A program made the position numbers and the translations under genes. Below are positions 32,479 to 41,314 of a DNA stretch of 41,842 bases, one piece after another (within the stretch, counting starts at the first letter, position 1; every line of letters starts with the position of its first letter). The stretch is from NCBI GenBank assembly GCA_017421045.1, contig JAFQMC010000019.1, positions 1 through 41,842 of the forward strand, written 5' to 3'. A model generated the notes under the pieces. That model did no database searches. It was not told the origin of the DNA and was given only the letters and a program-made list of their open reading frames with translations. Origin of the DNA: Clostridia bacterium (lineage in GTDB: Bacteria > Bacillota > Clostridia > Oscillospirales > Acutalibacteraceae).

Positions 32479-33816
32479 ATGAAAAACTCAAGGGCAGTTG
32501 CTTTTGATGTGCTTTATAAAGTTTTTAAAGAGGAAGCATATTCAAATCTGGCACTGGATAATTCTATAAAAGAAAATGAACTCGATAAACTGGACAGTGC
32601 TTTCTGCACTGCCCTGGTTTATGGTGTTCTGGAGCGACTTCTGACCCTTGACTATATCATACGTAAGTTGTCATCAGTTCCTTTCCGCAAGATTGAGCTT
32701 TCAACGCTCATCATTTTGCGGATGGGCATCTATCAGATTCTCTATATGGACAAGGTGCCGAACAGTGCCGCTGTCAATGAAAGTGTAATCTTGGCAAAGA
32801 AGAAAAAGCTCTTCAAGTCGTCAGGTTATATCAATGGCATACTCCGCTCTTTTATCCGTGAAGACTGCAAGTTTAAGCTTCCGCCTGAAACAGACAAGGT
32901 GAAGCACCTTTCTGTAAAATTCTCATGCCCCGAGTATCTTGTTTCGCTGTGGCTTGAATCATATGGCGAGGAAGTAACGCTGAGTATTCTCAGCTCTCTT
33001 TGTGGCAGACCGCCTCTGACTGTACGTGTCAACAATCTTCTGACTGACAGCGATTCTCTTATTGAGAATCTTAGTGCAGAAGGCGTCACCGCCGAAAAGC
33101 ACAGCTTCTGTGAAAATGTACTTATCTTAAAGCATTCAGGTGCGGTTGATTCTCTGGAGTCCTACAAACTCGGCGAATTTTTCGTTCAGGACGTTGCATC
33201 CGGCATATGCGCAGAAGTTTGCCGTGCAAAGCCCGGAGACATAGTATACGATGTGTGCAGTGCTCCCGGAGGCAAGTCCTTTGCAATGGCGGTTAATATG
33301 GAAAACAGGGGAGAGGTTCGCTCCTTTGATCTTCATCCCCATAAGATTCGCCTTATTGAGTCAGGCGCTCAGAGACTCGATATCTCTATAATCAAGGCAT
33401 CTGTCCGCGATGCGGCAACAGATACTGAACTCATAGAGCCTGCAGATGTAGTCCTTTGTGATGTACCTTGCAGCGGCTTCGGTATTCTCAGAAGAAAGCC
33501 CGAAATCCGTTACAGAAAAGCCGAGAACTTTTCGGAGCTTCCGCCTTTACAGCTTAAAATTCTGAAGAATTCCGCAAAGCTTGTCAAAGAAGGCGGTACC
33601 TTGGTGTACTCTACCTGTACCCTCAATCCTGCAGAGAATTCTCAGGTTGTAGAGGCTTTCCTTTCAGAACATCCGGAATTTGCGCTGAAGCCTGTTGAGC
33701 TTTCTGAGGGAATTGTACATAAAATTCAGGAGCCGGACGGAATGCTTACGCTATTTCCTGCTAAAGATGGCAGTGACGGATTCTTTATCGCCTTGATGGA
33801 AAGGAGTAAAGTATGA
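32479..33816 (+). CDS. rsmB: 16S rRNA (cytosine-967-C5)-methyltransferase
   Basis: A 445-aa enzyme. The N-terminal NusB-like RNA-binding domain covers about residues 1-130 (RAVAFDVLYKVFKEEAYSNL). The SAM-binding core has VCSAPGGKSFAMA, the catalytic Cys lies in STCTLNP, and the second Cys in DVPCSGFGILRRKPE. Length is typical (about 430-450 aa). It overlaps rlmN by 4 bp (ATGA). Confidence 0.95.
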   Translation: MKNSRAVAFDVLYKVFKEEAYSNLALDNSIKENELDKLDSAFCTALVYGVLERLLTLDYIIRKLSSVPFRKIELSTLIILRMGIYQILYMDKVPNSAAVNESVILAKKKKLFKSSGYINGILRSFIREDCKFKLPPETDKVKHLSVKFSCPEYLVSLWLESYGEEVTLSILSSLCGRPPLTVRVNNLLTDSDSLIENLSAEGVTAEKHSFCENVLILKHSGAVDSLESYKLGEFFVQDVASGICAEVCRAKPGDIVYDVCSAPGGKSFAMAVNMENRGEVRSFDLHPHKIRLIESGAQRLDISIIKASVRDAATDTELIEPADVVLCDVPCSGFGILRRKPEIRYRKAENFSELPPLQLKILKNSAKLVKEGGTLVYSTCTLNPAENSQVVEAFLSEHPEFALKPVELSEGIVHKIQEPDGMLTLFPAKDGSDGFFIALMERSKV

Positions 33817-34859
33817 GTCTGACGGACATAAAGTCCTTGTATAAGGATGAACTTACCGAACTTCTTGTTTCAAGAGGTCAGCAGAAGTTCCGATCTCAGC
33901 AGATATATTCATGGCTTCACTCCAAATCTGTCACATCTTTTGAGGATATGACAAATCTGCCGGGGAAACTCATAGAAGATCTCAGGTCAATATGTTACAT
34001 TTCTGTTGCAAATATTGAAAAAAAGCTTGTTTCAAGTTATGATAATACAATAAAATATTTATTTTCATTTTCGGATGGTGAGTATGTCGAGGCTGTTGTT
34101 ATGGATTACCGCCACGGCTACTCTATGTGTATTTCAACTCAGGTGGGTTGCAAGATGGGATGTACCTTCTGCGCAACCGGTCAGGGCGGTTTTACACGCA
34201 ACCTCACCGCATCTGAGATGCTCTCACAGATTGAAGCTGCTCAGCGGGATCTGAATATCCGCATCTCAAACGTTGTGCTTATGGGAATGGGCGAGCCTCT
34301 CGATAATTTCGATAATGTTGTTCGCTTCCTTCGACTGGCTACCGATTCAGAGGGTCTTTCCATTGGCGCAAGACACATCACACTTTCCACCTGCGGTCTT
34401 GTACCTAAGATATATGAGCTTGCTGATCTGGGCATTCCCATAACTCTTTCTCTCTCTTTGCACGCACCTACTGACGAGATCCGCTCCCGCACAATGCCTG
34501 TCAACAAGAAATATCCTCTTTCCGAGGTTTTCAAGGCGTGCAGATACTATGCGGATACCACCGGCAGACGAGTTACCTATGAATACGCAATGATAAACGG
34601 TGTCAACGATAGCGACGACTGTGCTCATCAGCTTGCACACCGAATCAAAGGCACTTTGTGCCATGTAAATCTCATACCTGTGAATCCCGTTCAGGGAACA
34701 GGCTACAATCCCAGTAAGGACAAGCGCATGACTTCTTTTATTAATGTGCTTTCGAAATATAACGTAAATGCCACTGTCAGGCGGACTCTCGGCAGCGATA
34801 TCAACGCTTCCTGCGGTCAGCTCAGAGGCAAGAAACTTAAGGACAAAGGAGGAGTATAA
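33813..34859 (+). CDS. rlmN: 23S rRNA (adenine-2503-C2)-methyltransferase, radical SAM
   Basis: A 348-aa radical SAM enzyme. The 4Fe-4S motif CKMGCTFCATG lies near residue 112. VVLMGMGEPLDN and ARHITLSTCGLVPKI are typical of RlmN/Cfr. The methyl-carrying Cys is in SDINASCGQL near the C-terminus. Length is normal for RlmN. RlmN is more likely than Cfr because it is chromosomal and sits beside rsmB and prpC as in Bacillus. Confidence 0.95.
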   Translation: MSLTDIKSLYKDELTELLVSRGQQKFRSQQIYSWLHSKSVTSFEDMTNLPGKLIEDLRSICYISVANIEKKLVSSYDNTIKYLFSFSDGEYVEAVVMDYRHGYSMCISTQVGCKMGCTFCATGQGGFTRNLTASEMLSQIEAAQRDLNIRISNVVLMGMGEPLDNFDNVVRFLRLATDSEGLSIGARHITLSTCGLVPKIYELADLGIPITLSLSLHAPTDEIRSRTMPVNKKYPLSEVFKACRYYADTTGRRVTYEYAMINGVNDSDDCAHQLAHRIKGTLCHVNLIPVNPVQGTGYNPSKDKRMTSFINVLSKYNVNATVRRTLGSDINASCGQLRGKKLKDKGGV

Positions 34860-34860
34860 C

Positions 34861-35586
34861 TTGGAAGTTTTCAGTAAAAGTGACATAGGCCTTGTCAGGT
34901 CTTCAAACCAGGACGACTGTCGCTTCGGAGTTTTCTCGCCCTGTTGTGCATGGGCTGTAGTTTGTGATGGAATGGGAGGCGCCAACGGAGGCAACATTGC
35001 CAGCAGCGTGGCGGTTGATCTTATCAGCGAGCAGATACAGCAGCTCTATGATGAAAAGCTCTCAAAGGAACAGCTTGTAACTCTGCTTACCGACATTGTA
35101 CAGCGTGCAAATACTCAGGTGTTTGATATGTCTCTTTCCGACCCTGCTCTTGAGGGAATGGGCACAACCTGCGAGTTCGTTTTTGTTAAGGATCGCACTG
35201 TTCATGTAGTCCACGTGGGTGACAGTCGCACATATGCAATTCGCGGCGGCAAGATCAAGCAGCTCACCGAAGATCATTCTGTTGTGCAGGAGATGGTTCG
35301 TCGCGGTGAGATTACCCCCGAAGAGGCATCACAGCATCCCAATAAGAATATAATTACCAGAGCTCTGGGCATCCGTCCCGAGGTCTGCCTTGATTATATT
35401 GAAGCTAATTTCACATACGGAGACGTTCTGCTCATATGCACAGACGGTCTCACCAATTGCGTTTCCGGCGGCGATATTGTCAAGATAGTTCACGAGAATC
35501 GTGGAGAAGATATGACAAATAAGCTTGTAGACAAAGCAAAGGATGGCGGCGGTACTGATAATATTACCGTTACTGTCATTTACTGA
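34861..35586 (+). CDS. prpC: PP2C-family serine/threonine phosphatase (Stp/PrpC)
   Basis: A 241-aa metal-dependent phosphatase. Motifs: DIGLVRSSNQDDC, VVCDGMGGANGGNIAS, HVGDSRTYAIRGGKIKQLTEDH, LLICTDGLTNCV and GTDNITVTVIY (Asp metal ligands in each). The start is TTG at 34861 behind GGAGGAG, 1 nt after the rlmN stop. An ATG further upstream would run through the rlmN end. It counteracts the PASTA kinase encoded next, 10 bp downstream. Confidence 0.95.
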   Translation: MEVFSKSDIGLVRSSNQDDCRFGVFSPCCAWAVVCDGMGGANGGNIASSVAVDLISEQIQQLYDEKLSKEQLVTLLTDIVQRANTQVFDMSLSDPALEGMGTTCEFVFVKDRTVHVVHVGDSRTYAIRGGKIKQLTEDHSVVQEMVRRGEITPEEASQHPNKNIITRALGIRPEVCLDYIEANFTYGDVLLICTDGLTNCVSGGDIVKIVHENRGEDMTNKLVDKAKDGGGTDNITVTVIY

Positions 35587-35596
35587 GGAGGCTCTT

Positions 35597-37576
35597 ATGG
35601 ACAAATATGTAGGTAAGAAGCTTGACGGAAGATATGAAATACGTGAGCTTATCGGCATCGGCGGCATGGCTAACGTTTATCGTTGCTATGACACAATAGA
35701 TGACAGAGAAGTTGCAATCAAGATTCTGAAGGATGAATTTCTCAACAACGAGGAGTTTATCCGCAGATTCAAAAATGAGTCAAAAGCTATCGCGGTGCTC
35801 TCACATCCCAATATTGTCAAGGTTTACGATGTGAGCTTCGGCGATATGATTCAGTATATCGTCATGGAATATATCGACGGTATAACGCTCAAAGAGTATA
35901 TAAATCAGCAGAAGGTTCTCACCTGGAAAGAGACGGTTCATCTGGTAACTCAGGTGCTAAAGGCGCTCTCTCATGCTCACAGCAAGGGTGTTGTTCATCG
36001 AGACATCAAGCCTCAGAATATGATGCTTCTCTCCGATGGTACAATCAAGGTCACAGACTTTGGTATCGCAAGATTTTCAAACAGTACCAGAACCATGACA
36101 GAACAGGCAATCGGTTCTGTTCATTATATTGCTCCCGAGCAGGCAAAAGGTGATATTACCGACGGCAAGACTGACATCTATTCTATAGGTGTTATGATGT
36201 ATGAGATGCTCACGGGCAAGCTTCCTTTTGATGGAGAGAACGCAGTGTCTGTTGCACTGATGCATCTTCAGGTTGTGCCTGAGACACCCCGCTCAATCAA
36301 TCCCGATATCCCCGAGGGTATTGAGGAAATAACCCTCAAAGCAATGCAGAAACAGCCCGGAGACCGCTATCAGTCTGCTCAGGATATGCTCACTGATATT
36401 GACCGTTTCCGTATGAATCCCAGCGTTCGCTTTGAGTATAAGTATTTTTATGACAAACAGCCTACAAAGTATGTAGACGCTGTCAATAAAGGCAAAAGCC
36501 ACAGAGCAGAAGAATTTGCAAGAGACTCAAGCGGCAAAGACGAAGAGAATGTTCGCCACAGCCTTACCTTCCCGATAATTCTCGGAATCGTTATTGCAAT
36601 CTGTCTTGCACTGGTGGTTTGTATTCCTCTTGGAATATTCAAGGCTGATCAGGGCACGGAAATTGCAGACGTGGATGTTCCTGATCTTATCGGCAAGACA
36701 ATTCAGGAAGTTAACGAAAATCCTGATTATTCCTTTAATTATGAATACGACTATGTATTCAGTGACGAGTATGAACTTGGCACTATCCTTGATCAGCAGC
36801 CATCTCCCGGCTCTAAAAAAATCAAGGCAAACGGTACAATTACTCTTTCTGTAAACAGCGCACAGAGCGATGTGGTAATTCCTACCATATACGGTCTCAA
36901 CGAAAGTGCCGCCAGAGCTAAACTTAACAGAGAAGGTTTCTATAAGGTCGAGGTTGTTTATGTTTCTGACTCTATAGCAGAGAAGGGTGCGGTTGTTCGC
37001 TCTTATCCCCAGCAGGGTGAGACTGTTTCTGTGGGAGAATCTGTATATCTTTATGTTGTAGGCTCTGATGTGGATGAGTTGGTCTCTGTTCCTTATGTCA
37101 TAGGATACACAAAGGGAGAGGCTGTATCAAAGCTTGAGGGCCTTGGCTTTACAGTTTCCGTAGAAACAAAAGAGAGCAAAGAAGCAAAGGATACCGTTGT
37201 TACCCAGTCACCTCTGGGTGGAGAAATTCCCAAGGGTTCCGCGGTAGTAGTTTATGTGAGCAGCGGTGCACCTGAGGGTACTGTAACAATTTCCGTTGAT
37301 CTGCCTCAGGGTGTCACTCATTCCATGCAACTGACAGTAAAAATGAATGGTCTAACAGATACCAAAACTGTCTACGGCGGAGCATCAACACATAACTTCA
37401 GTGTTACCAATAAGGGCACTGCCACAGTACAAGTATTGCTTGATGATCAGCTCTATCGTGAGTATAAGGTCGATTTCAGCAAAGAAACATACGAAGTTAT
37501 CACCAAGAACGAATATATTGATACAGCAGTATCAGAAACAACTACTTCTGCTACATCAGCTGATTCAGGAGAGTAA
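35597..37576 (+). CDS. prkC: Serine/threonine kinase with PASTA domains (PrkC)
   Basis: A 659-aa bitopic membrane kinase. The kinase domain (1-270) has GIGGMANVY, VAIKIL, HRDIKPQN, DFGIAR and APEQAKG. The juxtamembrane part leads to one helix (about 330-352). Outside are three PASTA repeats (about 358-425, 426-495, 498-560; each starts V-P-x-x-x-G/IPTIYGL-like), which bind muropeptides or lipid II. A terminal beta domain of about 90 residues ends in a Ser/Thr-rich tail. The pair with PrpC senses cell-wall state. Three PASTA repeats match B. subtilis PrkC. Confidence 0.95.
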   Translation: MDKYVGKKLDGRYEIRELIGIGGMANVYRCYDTIDDREVAIKILKDEFLNNEEFIRRFKNESKAIAVLSHPNIVKVYDVSFGDMIQYIVMEYIDGITLKEYINQQKVLTWKETVHLVTQVLKALSHAHSKGVVHRDIKPQNMMLLSDGTIKVTDFGIARFSNSTRTMTEQAIGSVHYIAPEQAKGDITDGKTDIYSIGVMMYEMLTGKLPFDGENAVSVALMHLQVVPETPRSINPDIPEGIEEITLKAMQKQPGDRYQSAQDMLTDIDRFRMNPSVRFEYKYFYDKQPTKYVDAVNKGKSHRAEEFARDSSGKDEENVRHSLTFPIILGIVIAICLALVVCIPLGIFKADQGTEIADVDVPDLIGKTIQEVNENPDYSFNYEYDYVFSDEYELGTILDQQPSPGSKKIKANGTITLSVNSAQSDVVIPTIYGLNESAARAKLNREGFYKVEVVYVSDSIAEKGAVVRSYPQQGETVSVGESVYLYVVGSDVDELVSVPYVIGYTKGEAVSKLEGLGFTVSVETKESKEAKDTVVTQSPLGGEIPKGSAVVVYVSSGAPEGTVTISVDLPQGVTHSMQLTVKMNGLTDTKTVYGGASTHNFSVTNKGTATVQVLLDDQLYREYKVDFSKETYEVITKNEYIDTAVSETTTSATSADSGE

Positions 37577-37578
37577 TA

Positions 37579-38481
37579 ATGTCTGTTGACAATAACCAGA
37601 ATACATCAGGTACTGTGATTCGTCTCACAGGCGGTTTTTATTATGTTGATTGTGACGGCGAGGTTCTTGAGTGTAAAGCCAGAGGCGTGTTCAGAAATCG
37701 CGGTGAATCTCCCGTAGTAGGCGATAGGGTCAGTGTTTCCGTGAAAACTGACGGCTACCACAGCATAGACGAAATTCTGCCACGGAGAAATTTTCTCGTG
37801 CGACCGCCTCTTGCTAATCTCGATGCTTTGGTCATAGTGGTTTCCACCGTGGAACCCCTGCCAAACACCCTTGTTATTGATAAGCTGACCGCTGCAGCAC
37901 TGAGTCTCGGTACTAAACCCGTCCTTGTTTTTTCAAAAACCGACATCAAAGATTGCGAAGAGCTGTTAGAGACCTACACCAAGTCCGGCTTTGTAACCTT
38001 TGCTTATTCTGACGGAGATGTACAGAGCGTTCAGCAGATTCGTCAGGCACTCTCCGGCAAGCTCGTTGCCTTTATCGGCAACAGCGGAGTCGGCAAGTCA
38101 ACTCTTATAAATAACCTCTACCCTGATCTCAAACTCAAAACAGGGGAGATAAGCCAGAAACTCGGCAGAGGCAGACACACTACAAGAACCGTTGAGCTGT
38201 TCAAAACCGACAGCGGATATATAGCAGATACTCCTGGTTTTTCCACGGTTGATCTGGAAAGATATCAGCTTGTTGTCAAGGAAGAGCTTATGCATTGTTT
38301 TCCCGAGTTCGAAGAATATTTCGGACAGTGCAGATTCAACTCCTGTATGCACATCTGCGAAAAGGATTGTGCCGTTATAGAAGCGGTAAAAGATGGATTA
38401 ATCCCTGAATCCAGACACCGCAGCTACGTTGAAATGTACAATGAAATCAAGGATATCAAACCTTGGCAACTTAAGTCATAA
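37579..38481 (+). CDS. rsgA: Ribosome small-subunit-dependent GTPase A
   Basis: A 300-aa circularly permuted GTPase that helps mature the 30S subunit. OB domain at 1-70, then G4 (VFSKTDI), G1 (GNSGVGKSTL) and G3 (DTPGFS) in the permuted order. The C-terminal zinc knuckle is CRFNSCMHICEKDC (Cys, Cys, His, Cys). Length is typical. It starts 2 nt after the prkC stop. rpe and thiN, which follow in Bacillus, are absent. Confidence 0.96.
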   Translation: MSVDNNQNTSGTVIRLTGGFYYVDCDGEVLECKARGVFRNRGESPVVGDRVSVSVKTDGYHSIDEILPRRNFLVRPPLANLDALVIVVSTVEPLPNTLVIDKLTAAALSLGTKPVLVFSKTDIKDCEELLETYTKSGFVTFAYSDGDVQSVQQIRQALSGKLVAFIGNSGVGKSTLINNLYPDLKLKTGEISQKLGRGRHTTRTVELFKTDSGYIADTPGFSTVDLERYQLVVKEELMHCFPEFEEYFGQCRFNSCMHICEKDCAVIEAVKDGLIPESRHRSYVEMYNEIKDIKPWQLKS

Positions 38482-38504
38482 TAATAAAGAAAGGAGAAGC
38501 ACAG

Positions 38505-39206
38505 ATGATATATTCTATTTGCGGATATTTAGTTGAGTATGAACCCAGATTCAGCAGATTAAGAGACAGATCTCAAAAATATCTTGCTGAGAATCAGTCG
38601 GCTTCTCCTGATTTTTCTTTGGAAATCACCGATTCGGATATTGATGCGCACATTGAAAAATATCCAATGGACAAGGATCTTGCTGAGTACGTTGTGGCAG
38701 GAATCAAATTCTACGAGGAGATTTTGTCCCGCGGCGGATTCTTTCTTCATTCTGCCGCTATGTGTGTAGATGGTGTGGGTTTTGCTTTTACAGGTCCCTG
38801 CGGTGCAGGTAAATCAACCCACGCAACCCTTTGGCGAAAGTATTTCGGCGACAAGGTTATTTCCATTAACGACGATAAGCCCGTTGTAAAAATAGTTGAC
38901 GGCACACCCTATATCTGCGGCACACCGTTCTCGGGTAAGTTTGACATCAATGCAAATGTCATGGTGCCTCTGTGCGGAATCAGCATTCTCTGCCAGCATG
39001 CAGAAAACAGTATTTCAAAAGTCAGTGCATCGCAGGCTCTGCCAGTGCTTCTTGAGCAAACCCTCAGACCCGAGGAACCTCAGAAGATGATGAATCTTTT
39101 CAATATGCTCGACGAGACTTTAAGCAAAGTCCCTGTATATAAGCTGTGCTGTAATATAAGTCGCGAGGCGGTTGAGGTTTCTTATAATAATATGAAACCT
39201 CATTGA
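38505..39206 (+). CDS. HPr kinase-like P-loop protein
   Basis: A 233-aa soluble protein of the HprK/PEP-carboxykinase ATPase superfamily. The block RGGFFLHSAAMCVDGVGFAFTGPCGAGKSTH carries the P-loop near residue 96-104. SINDDKPVV is the Walker B-like motif and YICGTPFSGK the loop after it. It lacks the HPrK N-terminal domain and the K3 loop, so it is probably not HprK itself. Similar orphan kinases occur in Firmicutes, sometimes beside peptide-modification genes, but none is here. GGAG precedes the ATG. No function assigned. Confidence 0.75.
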   Translation: MIYSICGYLVEYEPRFSRLRDRSQKYLAENQSASPDFSLEITDSDIDAHIEKYPMDKDLAEYVVAGIKFYEEILSRGGFFLHSAAMCVDGVGFAFTGPCGAGKSTHATLWRKYFGDKVISINDDKPVVKIVDGTPYICGTPFSGKFDINANVMVPLCGISILCQHAENSISKVSASQALPVLLEQTLRPEEPQKMMNLFNMLDETLSKVPVYKLCCNISREAVEVSYNNMKPH

Positions 39207-39251
39207 GCGTCTTTGTATCTAAAAAATCATAAAATATTCCCATCAAAAGAC

Positions 39252-39280
39252 TTGCTTTTTTTATCAAGTTGTGTTAATAT
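39252..39280 (+). promoter_or_regulatory. tRNA-Ala promoter
   Basis: TTGCTT (39252-39257), a 17-bp spacer and TAATAT (39275-39280), 14 bp upstream of the mature tRNA 5' end. Confidence 0.65.
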
Positions 39281-39293
39281 ACTAATCGTTCGT

Positions 39294-39369
39294 GGGGGCG
39301 TAGCTCAGCTGGGAGAGTGCTTGAATGGCATTCAAGAGGTCGTGGGTTCGATCCCCATCGTCTCCACCA
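39294..39369 (+). tRNA. tRNA-Ala (anticodon GGC)
   Basis: A 76-nt cloverleaf with encoded CCA. Acceptor GGGGGCG/CGTCTCC (two G-T pairs), D arm GCTC/GAGT, anticodon stem CTTGA/TCAAG around ATGGCAT (anticodon GGC, codon GCC), T arm GTGGG-TTCGATC-CCCAT. Confidence 0.95.
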
Positions 39370-39374
39370 CGAAT

Positions 39375-39419
39375 AAAACCGCACTATTTAGCCGATTGTG
39401 GCTTGGTAGTGCGGTTTTT
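39375..39419 (+). terminator. Terminator after tRNA-Ala, probably bidirectional
   Basis: AAAACCGCACTA (39375-39386) pairs with TAGTGCGGTTTT (39407-39418) around a loop that can form an inner stem (AGCC/GGCT). T-rich ends on both strands would also serve the minus-strand lipoprotein gene that ends at 39474. Confidence 0.88.
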
Positions 39420-39473
39420 ACTTTGTTGTGGTTTCAATTTAATGTTTTCAAAAAAGTGTCGTGTTATATATGT

Positions 39474-39827
39474 TTACTCGGTTTTATAATCAGCCATAGA
39501 GTTTTTAGAGTGACATTCAAGTTTTACGTTGTGGTCCGGCATAGTAAATTGAATTACGAATCCTTTTTTATCATCGTAGGACCAATCCACAGGCTCACCA
39601 TCAAGTGTGAAAGAGTAATCTGTATCGGTTGCAATGAGTTCGAAGTATAGGGTAACTTTGGTGCCTGCTTTGTAGCTGTCTTTTGCATTGGAGTAGCAAC
39701 CTTTACTGCCACAGTAATCTACATTGTATTTTTGTGCTCCGCAACCTGAGAAAAAGAAGGGAAAGCATCCAAGTAGTAACAATATAGCAGAAGCAAGTAT
39801 GAATTTTTTGAGATTAAATCTTTTCAT
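39474..39827 (-). CDS. Small lipoprotein, unknown function
   Basis: A 117-aa protein with a lipoprotein signal (ILLLLGCFPFFFSGC, lipidated Cys near residue 29). The remaining 88 residues have two further cysteines in DYCGSKGC. The end TLDGEPVDWSYDDKKGFVIQFTMPDHNVKLE has the F-T-M-P-D-H-N/D-V form found in Bacterial repeat domains of clostridial surface proteins. Function unknown. GGAG lies upstream of the ATG. Confidence 0.75.
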   Translation of the reverse strand: MKRFNLKKFILASAILLLLGCFPFFFSGCGAQKYNVDYCGSKGCYSNAKDSYKAGTKVTLYFELIATDTDYSFTLDGEPVDWSYDDKKGFVIQFTMPDHNVKLECHSKNSMADYKTE

Positions 39828-39860
39828 GACATTGATCTCCGTATCGTCTTTGTTAAATTT

Positions 39861-39889
39861 AGAATAACATAACAGTTTTTACATTACAA
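39861..39889 (-). promoter_or_regulatory. Candidate promoter of the small lipoprotein gene
   Basis: On the minus strand: TTGTAA, a 17-bp spacer, TATTCT, about 34 bp before the start. Confidence 0.45.
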
Positions 39890-39901
39890 GTGATTTTATA
39901 A

Positions 39902-39937
39902 AAAAGCGTATCGATTGTTTTAATCGATACGCTTTTT
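39902..39937 (-). terminator. Terminator after the 7TM-LuxR regulator gene
   Basis: On the minus strand AAAAGCGTATCGAT pairs with ATCGATACGCTTTT with a 7-nt loop (TAAAACA), followed by T residues. It can also work in the other direction. Confidence 0.9.
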
Positions 39938-39938
39938 A

Positions 39939-41048
39939 TTATTGTTTATATGTGTTCATTGCTCTTGAAACAGCTATAAGCTCTTTTCTTGTCGAAACAC
40001 CAAGTTTCGAGTAAAGGTTTCTGTTATGGAATTTTAGGGTGTTTTCCGTGATACCCAGTTCAGCCATAACATCCTTTGTCTTTTTACCATCCATGTAAAG
40101 TCTGTATATATGACCTTCAGTAGGAGTAAGGGTATAGAGAACAGACTCAAGATACTCTGCCTTTTCCTGTATGCTTTTTTCTATAGGTTGAGTAGGGGAG
40201 TCGTTGCTTTCATCGGATGTTTTCGTTGCCGTTGCGGAGTCGGGGTCGCTTTGCTCTGTGGTTATGTTTGTGTGATTGCCGGTTACTATTGCATTTTGCA
40301 GAGTGATATCTTGAATAAGCAAACTTATACCGAGCAGAAACAGTTCACTTACAATATAGGATACCGAGAGAAATTCAAAGTCAAGGTCGACAAACTGCTC
40401 CATAAGCCAGACGCTGATGTTTACAAAAACTGCAGTAAGCAGCAGTATTGCATGTGAACTCGATTTGATTCTCTTATTGATTCTTGCGTAAACGATAACA
40501 GCAATCATAGCACTGAAGTGTCCAAGGAGATAAAAGAGATAGATACTATGTAACGGTCCGTAAATTTTTTCGAGCACTGTTGCACCGCTTATGTTTACTA
40601 AGGTAACTTCCTTGTAGTAAATATCAAGATACCCGGGACTCGCCGCAATAAGAAATACGATTACACTTACCAGAATAATAACTGAAACTGCCCATTTGGG
40701 AAATGTGATCTTACATGTTTTTAAAATTGCCATGAGCATAGATACCGGTAAGAATACCGAACCTAAGTATGCAATACGGTTAGACAGTAGCGCTTCGTTC
40801 AGTGTGGATGAGACCGATAGCGACAGATAGCCAATATTAACAACGGCAACTGCAGAGAAAAGCAGGATAAACCATGGCTGTTTATTTTTAATTAGAGTGC
40901 AGTAGCCTAAAAGTAAAACTATTGATAAAATTGATGTGACTATGTATATAGCGGACAGGGTAGCACTTTTATAGCCGATGCCCGAACATCCGCCAAGAGA
41001 AAGAAGTATTAAAAGTACACTTCCGATGCTTAGAATCTTTTTATTCAT
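39939..41048 (-). CDS. Membrane-embedded LuxR-type transcriptional regulator (7TM sensor fused to HTH)
   Basis: A 369-aa one-component regulator. Residues 1-235 hold about seven to eight hydrophobic helices in the arrangement of HisKA_7TM sensors. A linker rich in Ser/Thr/Asp (about 250-285) follows. The C-terminus is a GerE/LuxR HTH: LYTLTPTEGHIYRLYMDGKKTKDVMAELGITENTLKFHNRNLYSKLGVSTRKELI. No kinase or receiver domain is present, so signal and DNA binding are on one chain. The first helix ends in LGGCSG, a lipobox-like motif, but seven further helices argue against a lipoprotein. AAGGAG precedes the ATG. The signal is unknown. Likely targets are its own gene or the divergent SPFH operon, by location only. 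Confidence 0.85.
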   Translation of the reverse strand: MNKKILSIGSVLLILLSLGGCSGIGYKSATLSAIYIVTSILSIVLLLGYCTLIKNKQPWFILLFSAVAVVNIGYLSLSVSSTLNEALLSNRIAYLGSVFLPVSMLMAILKTCKITFPKWAVSVIILVSVIVFLIAASPGYLDIYYKEVTLVNISGATVLEKIYGPLHSIYLFYLLGHFSAMIAVIVYARINKRIKSSSHAILLLTAVFVNISVWLMEQFVDLDFEFLSVSYIVSELFLLGISLLIQDITLQNAIVTGNHTNITTEQSDPDSATATKTSDESNDSPTQPIEKSIQEKAEYLESVLYTLTPTEGHIYRLYMDGKKTKDVMAELGITENTLKFHNRNLYSKLGVSTRKELIAVSRAMNTYKQ

Positions 41049-41092
41049 AAAAGAACTCCTTAAATTAGATGGAACAGAGAATATTTTGGTAT

Positions 41093-41111
41093 CCCACCCC
41101 TTTTCCCACCC
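41093..41111 (-). promoter_or_regulatory. G-quadruplex motif in the 5' region of the 7TM-LuxR gene
   Basis: On the minus strand: GGG-T-GGG-AAAA-GGGG-T-GGG, four G runs with loops of 1, 4 and 1 nt, which satisfies the canonical G3+N1-7 pattern. It stands 45 bp upstream of the regulator's start. A third related block, CCCACCCC (41136-41143), and its inverse GGGGTGG (41156-41162) form a 7-bp hairpin next to it. Part of 41049-41386, a 338-bp gene-free stretch. Confidence 0.6.
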
Positions 41112-41265
41112 ATTTGGCAGGAAAATATTTCATTTCCCACCCCTAATTCTCTAAAGGGGTGGTGACATATGTGTAAAAATCATTATAATTGTTACAAAGG
41201 GGTTCGGGGCAGATCACGGACATTTATGTACGATTCTGAGAATGAACCCGATTTTGTGTATATGT

Positions 41266-41280
41266 TAAGACACTGTCTTA
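41266..41280. promoter_or_regulatory. Perfect palindrome, candidate operator
   Basis: TAAGACA-C-TGTCTTA, a perfect 7-bp dyad with a 1-nt centre, 5 bp upstream of the -35 box of the next promoter. A dimeric regulator such as the adjacent LuxR-type protein could bind here. Confidence 0.5.
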
Positions 41281-41285
41281 TGTAT

Positions 41286-41314
41286 TTGCAGATACATTTA
41301 AAATATTATACAAT
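41286..41314 (+). promoter_or_regulatory. Promoter of the small membrane protein/SPFH operon
   Basis: TTGCAG (41286-41291), a 17-bp spacer and TACAAT (41309-41314). Confidence 0.6.

Noticed and set aside
33813-34859. rlmN as the antibiotic-resistance gene cfr
   Set aside because: It is embedded in the rsmB-prpC housekeeping cluster and has the length and order expected of RlmN.
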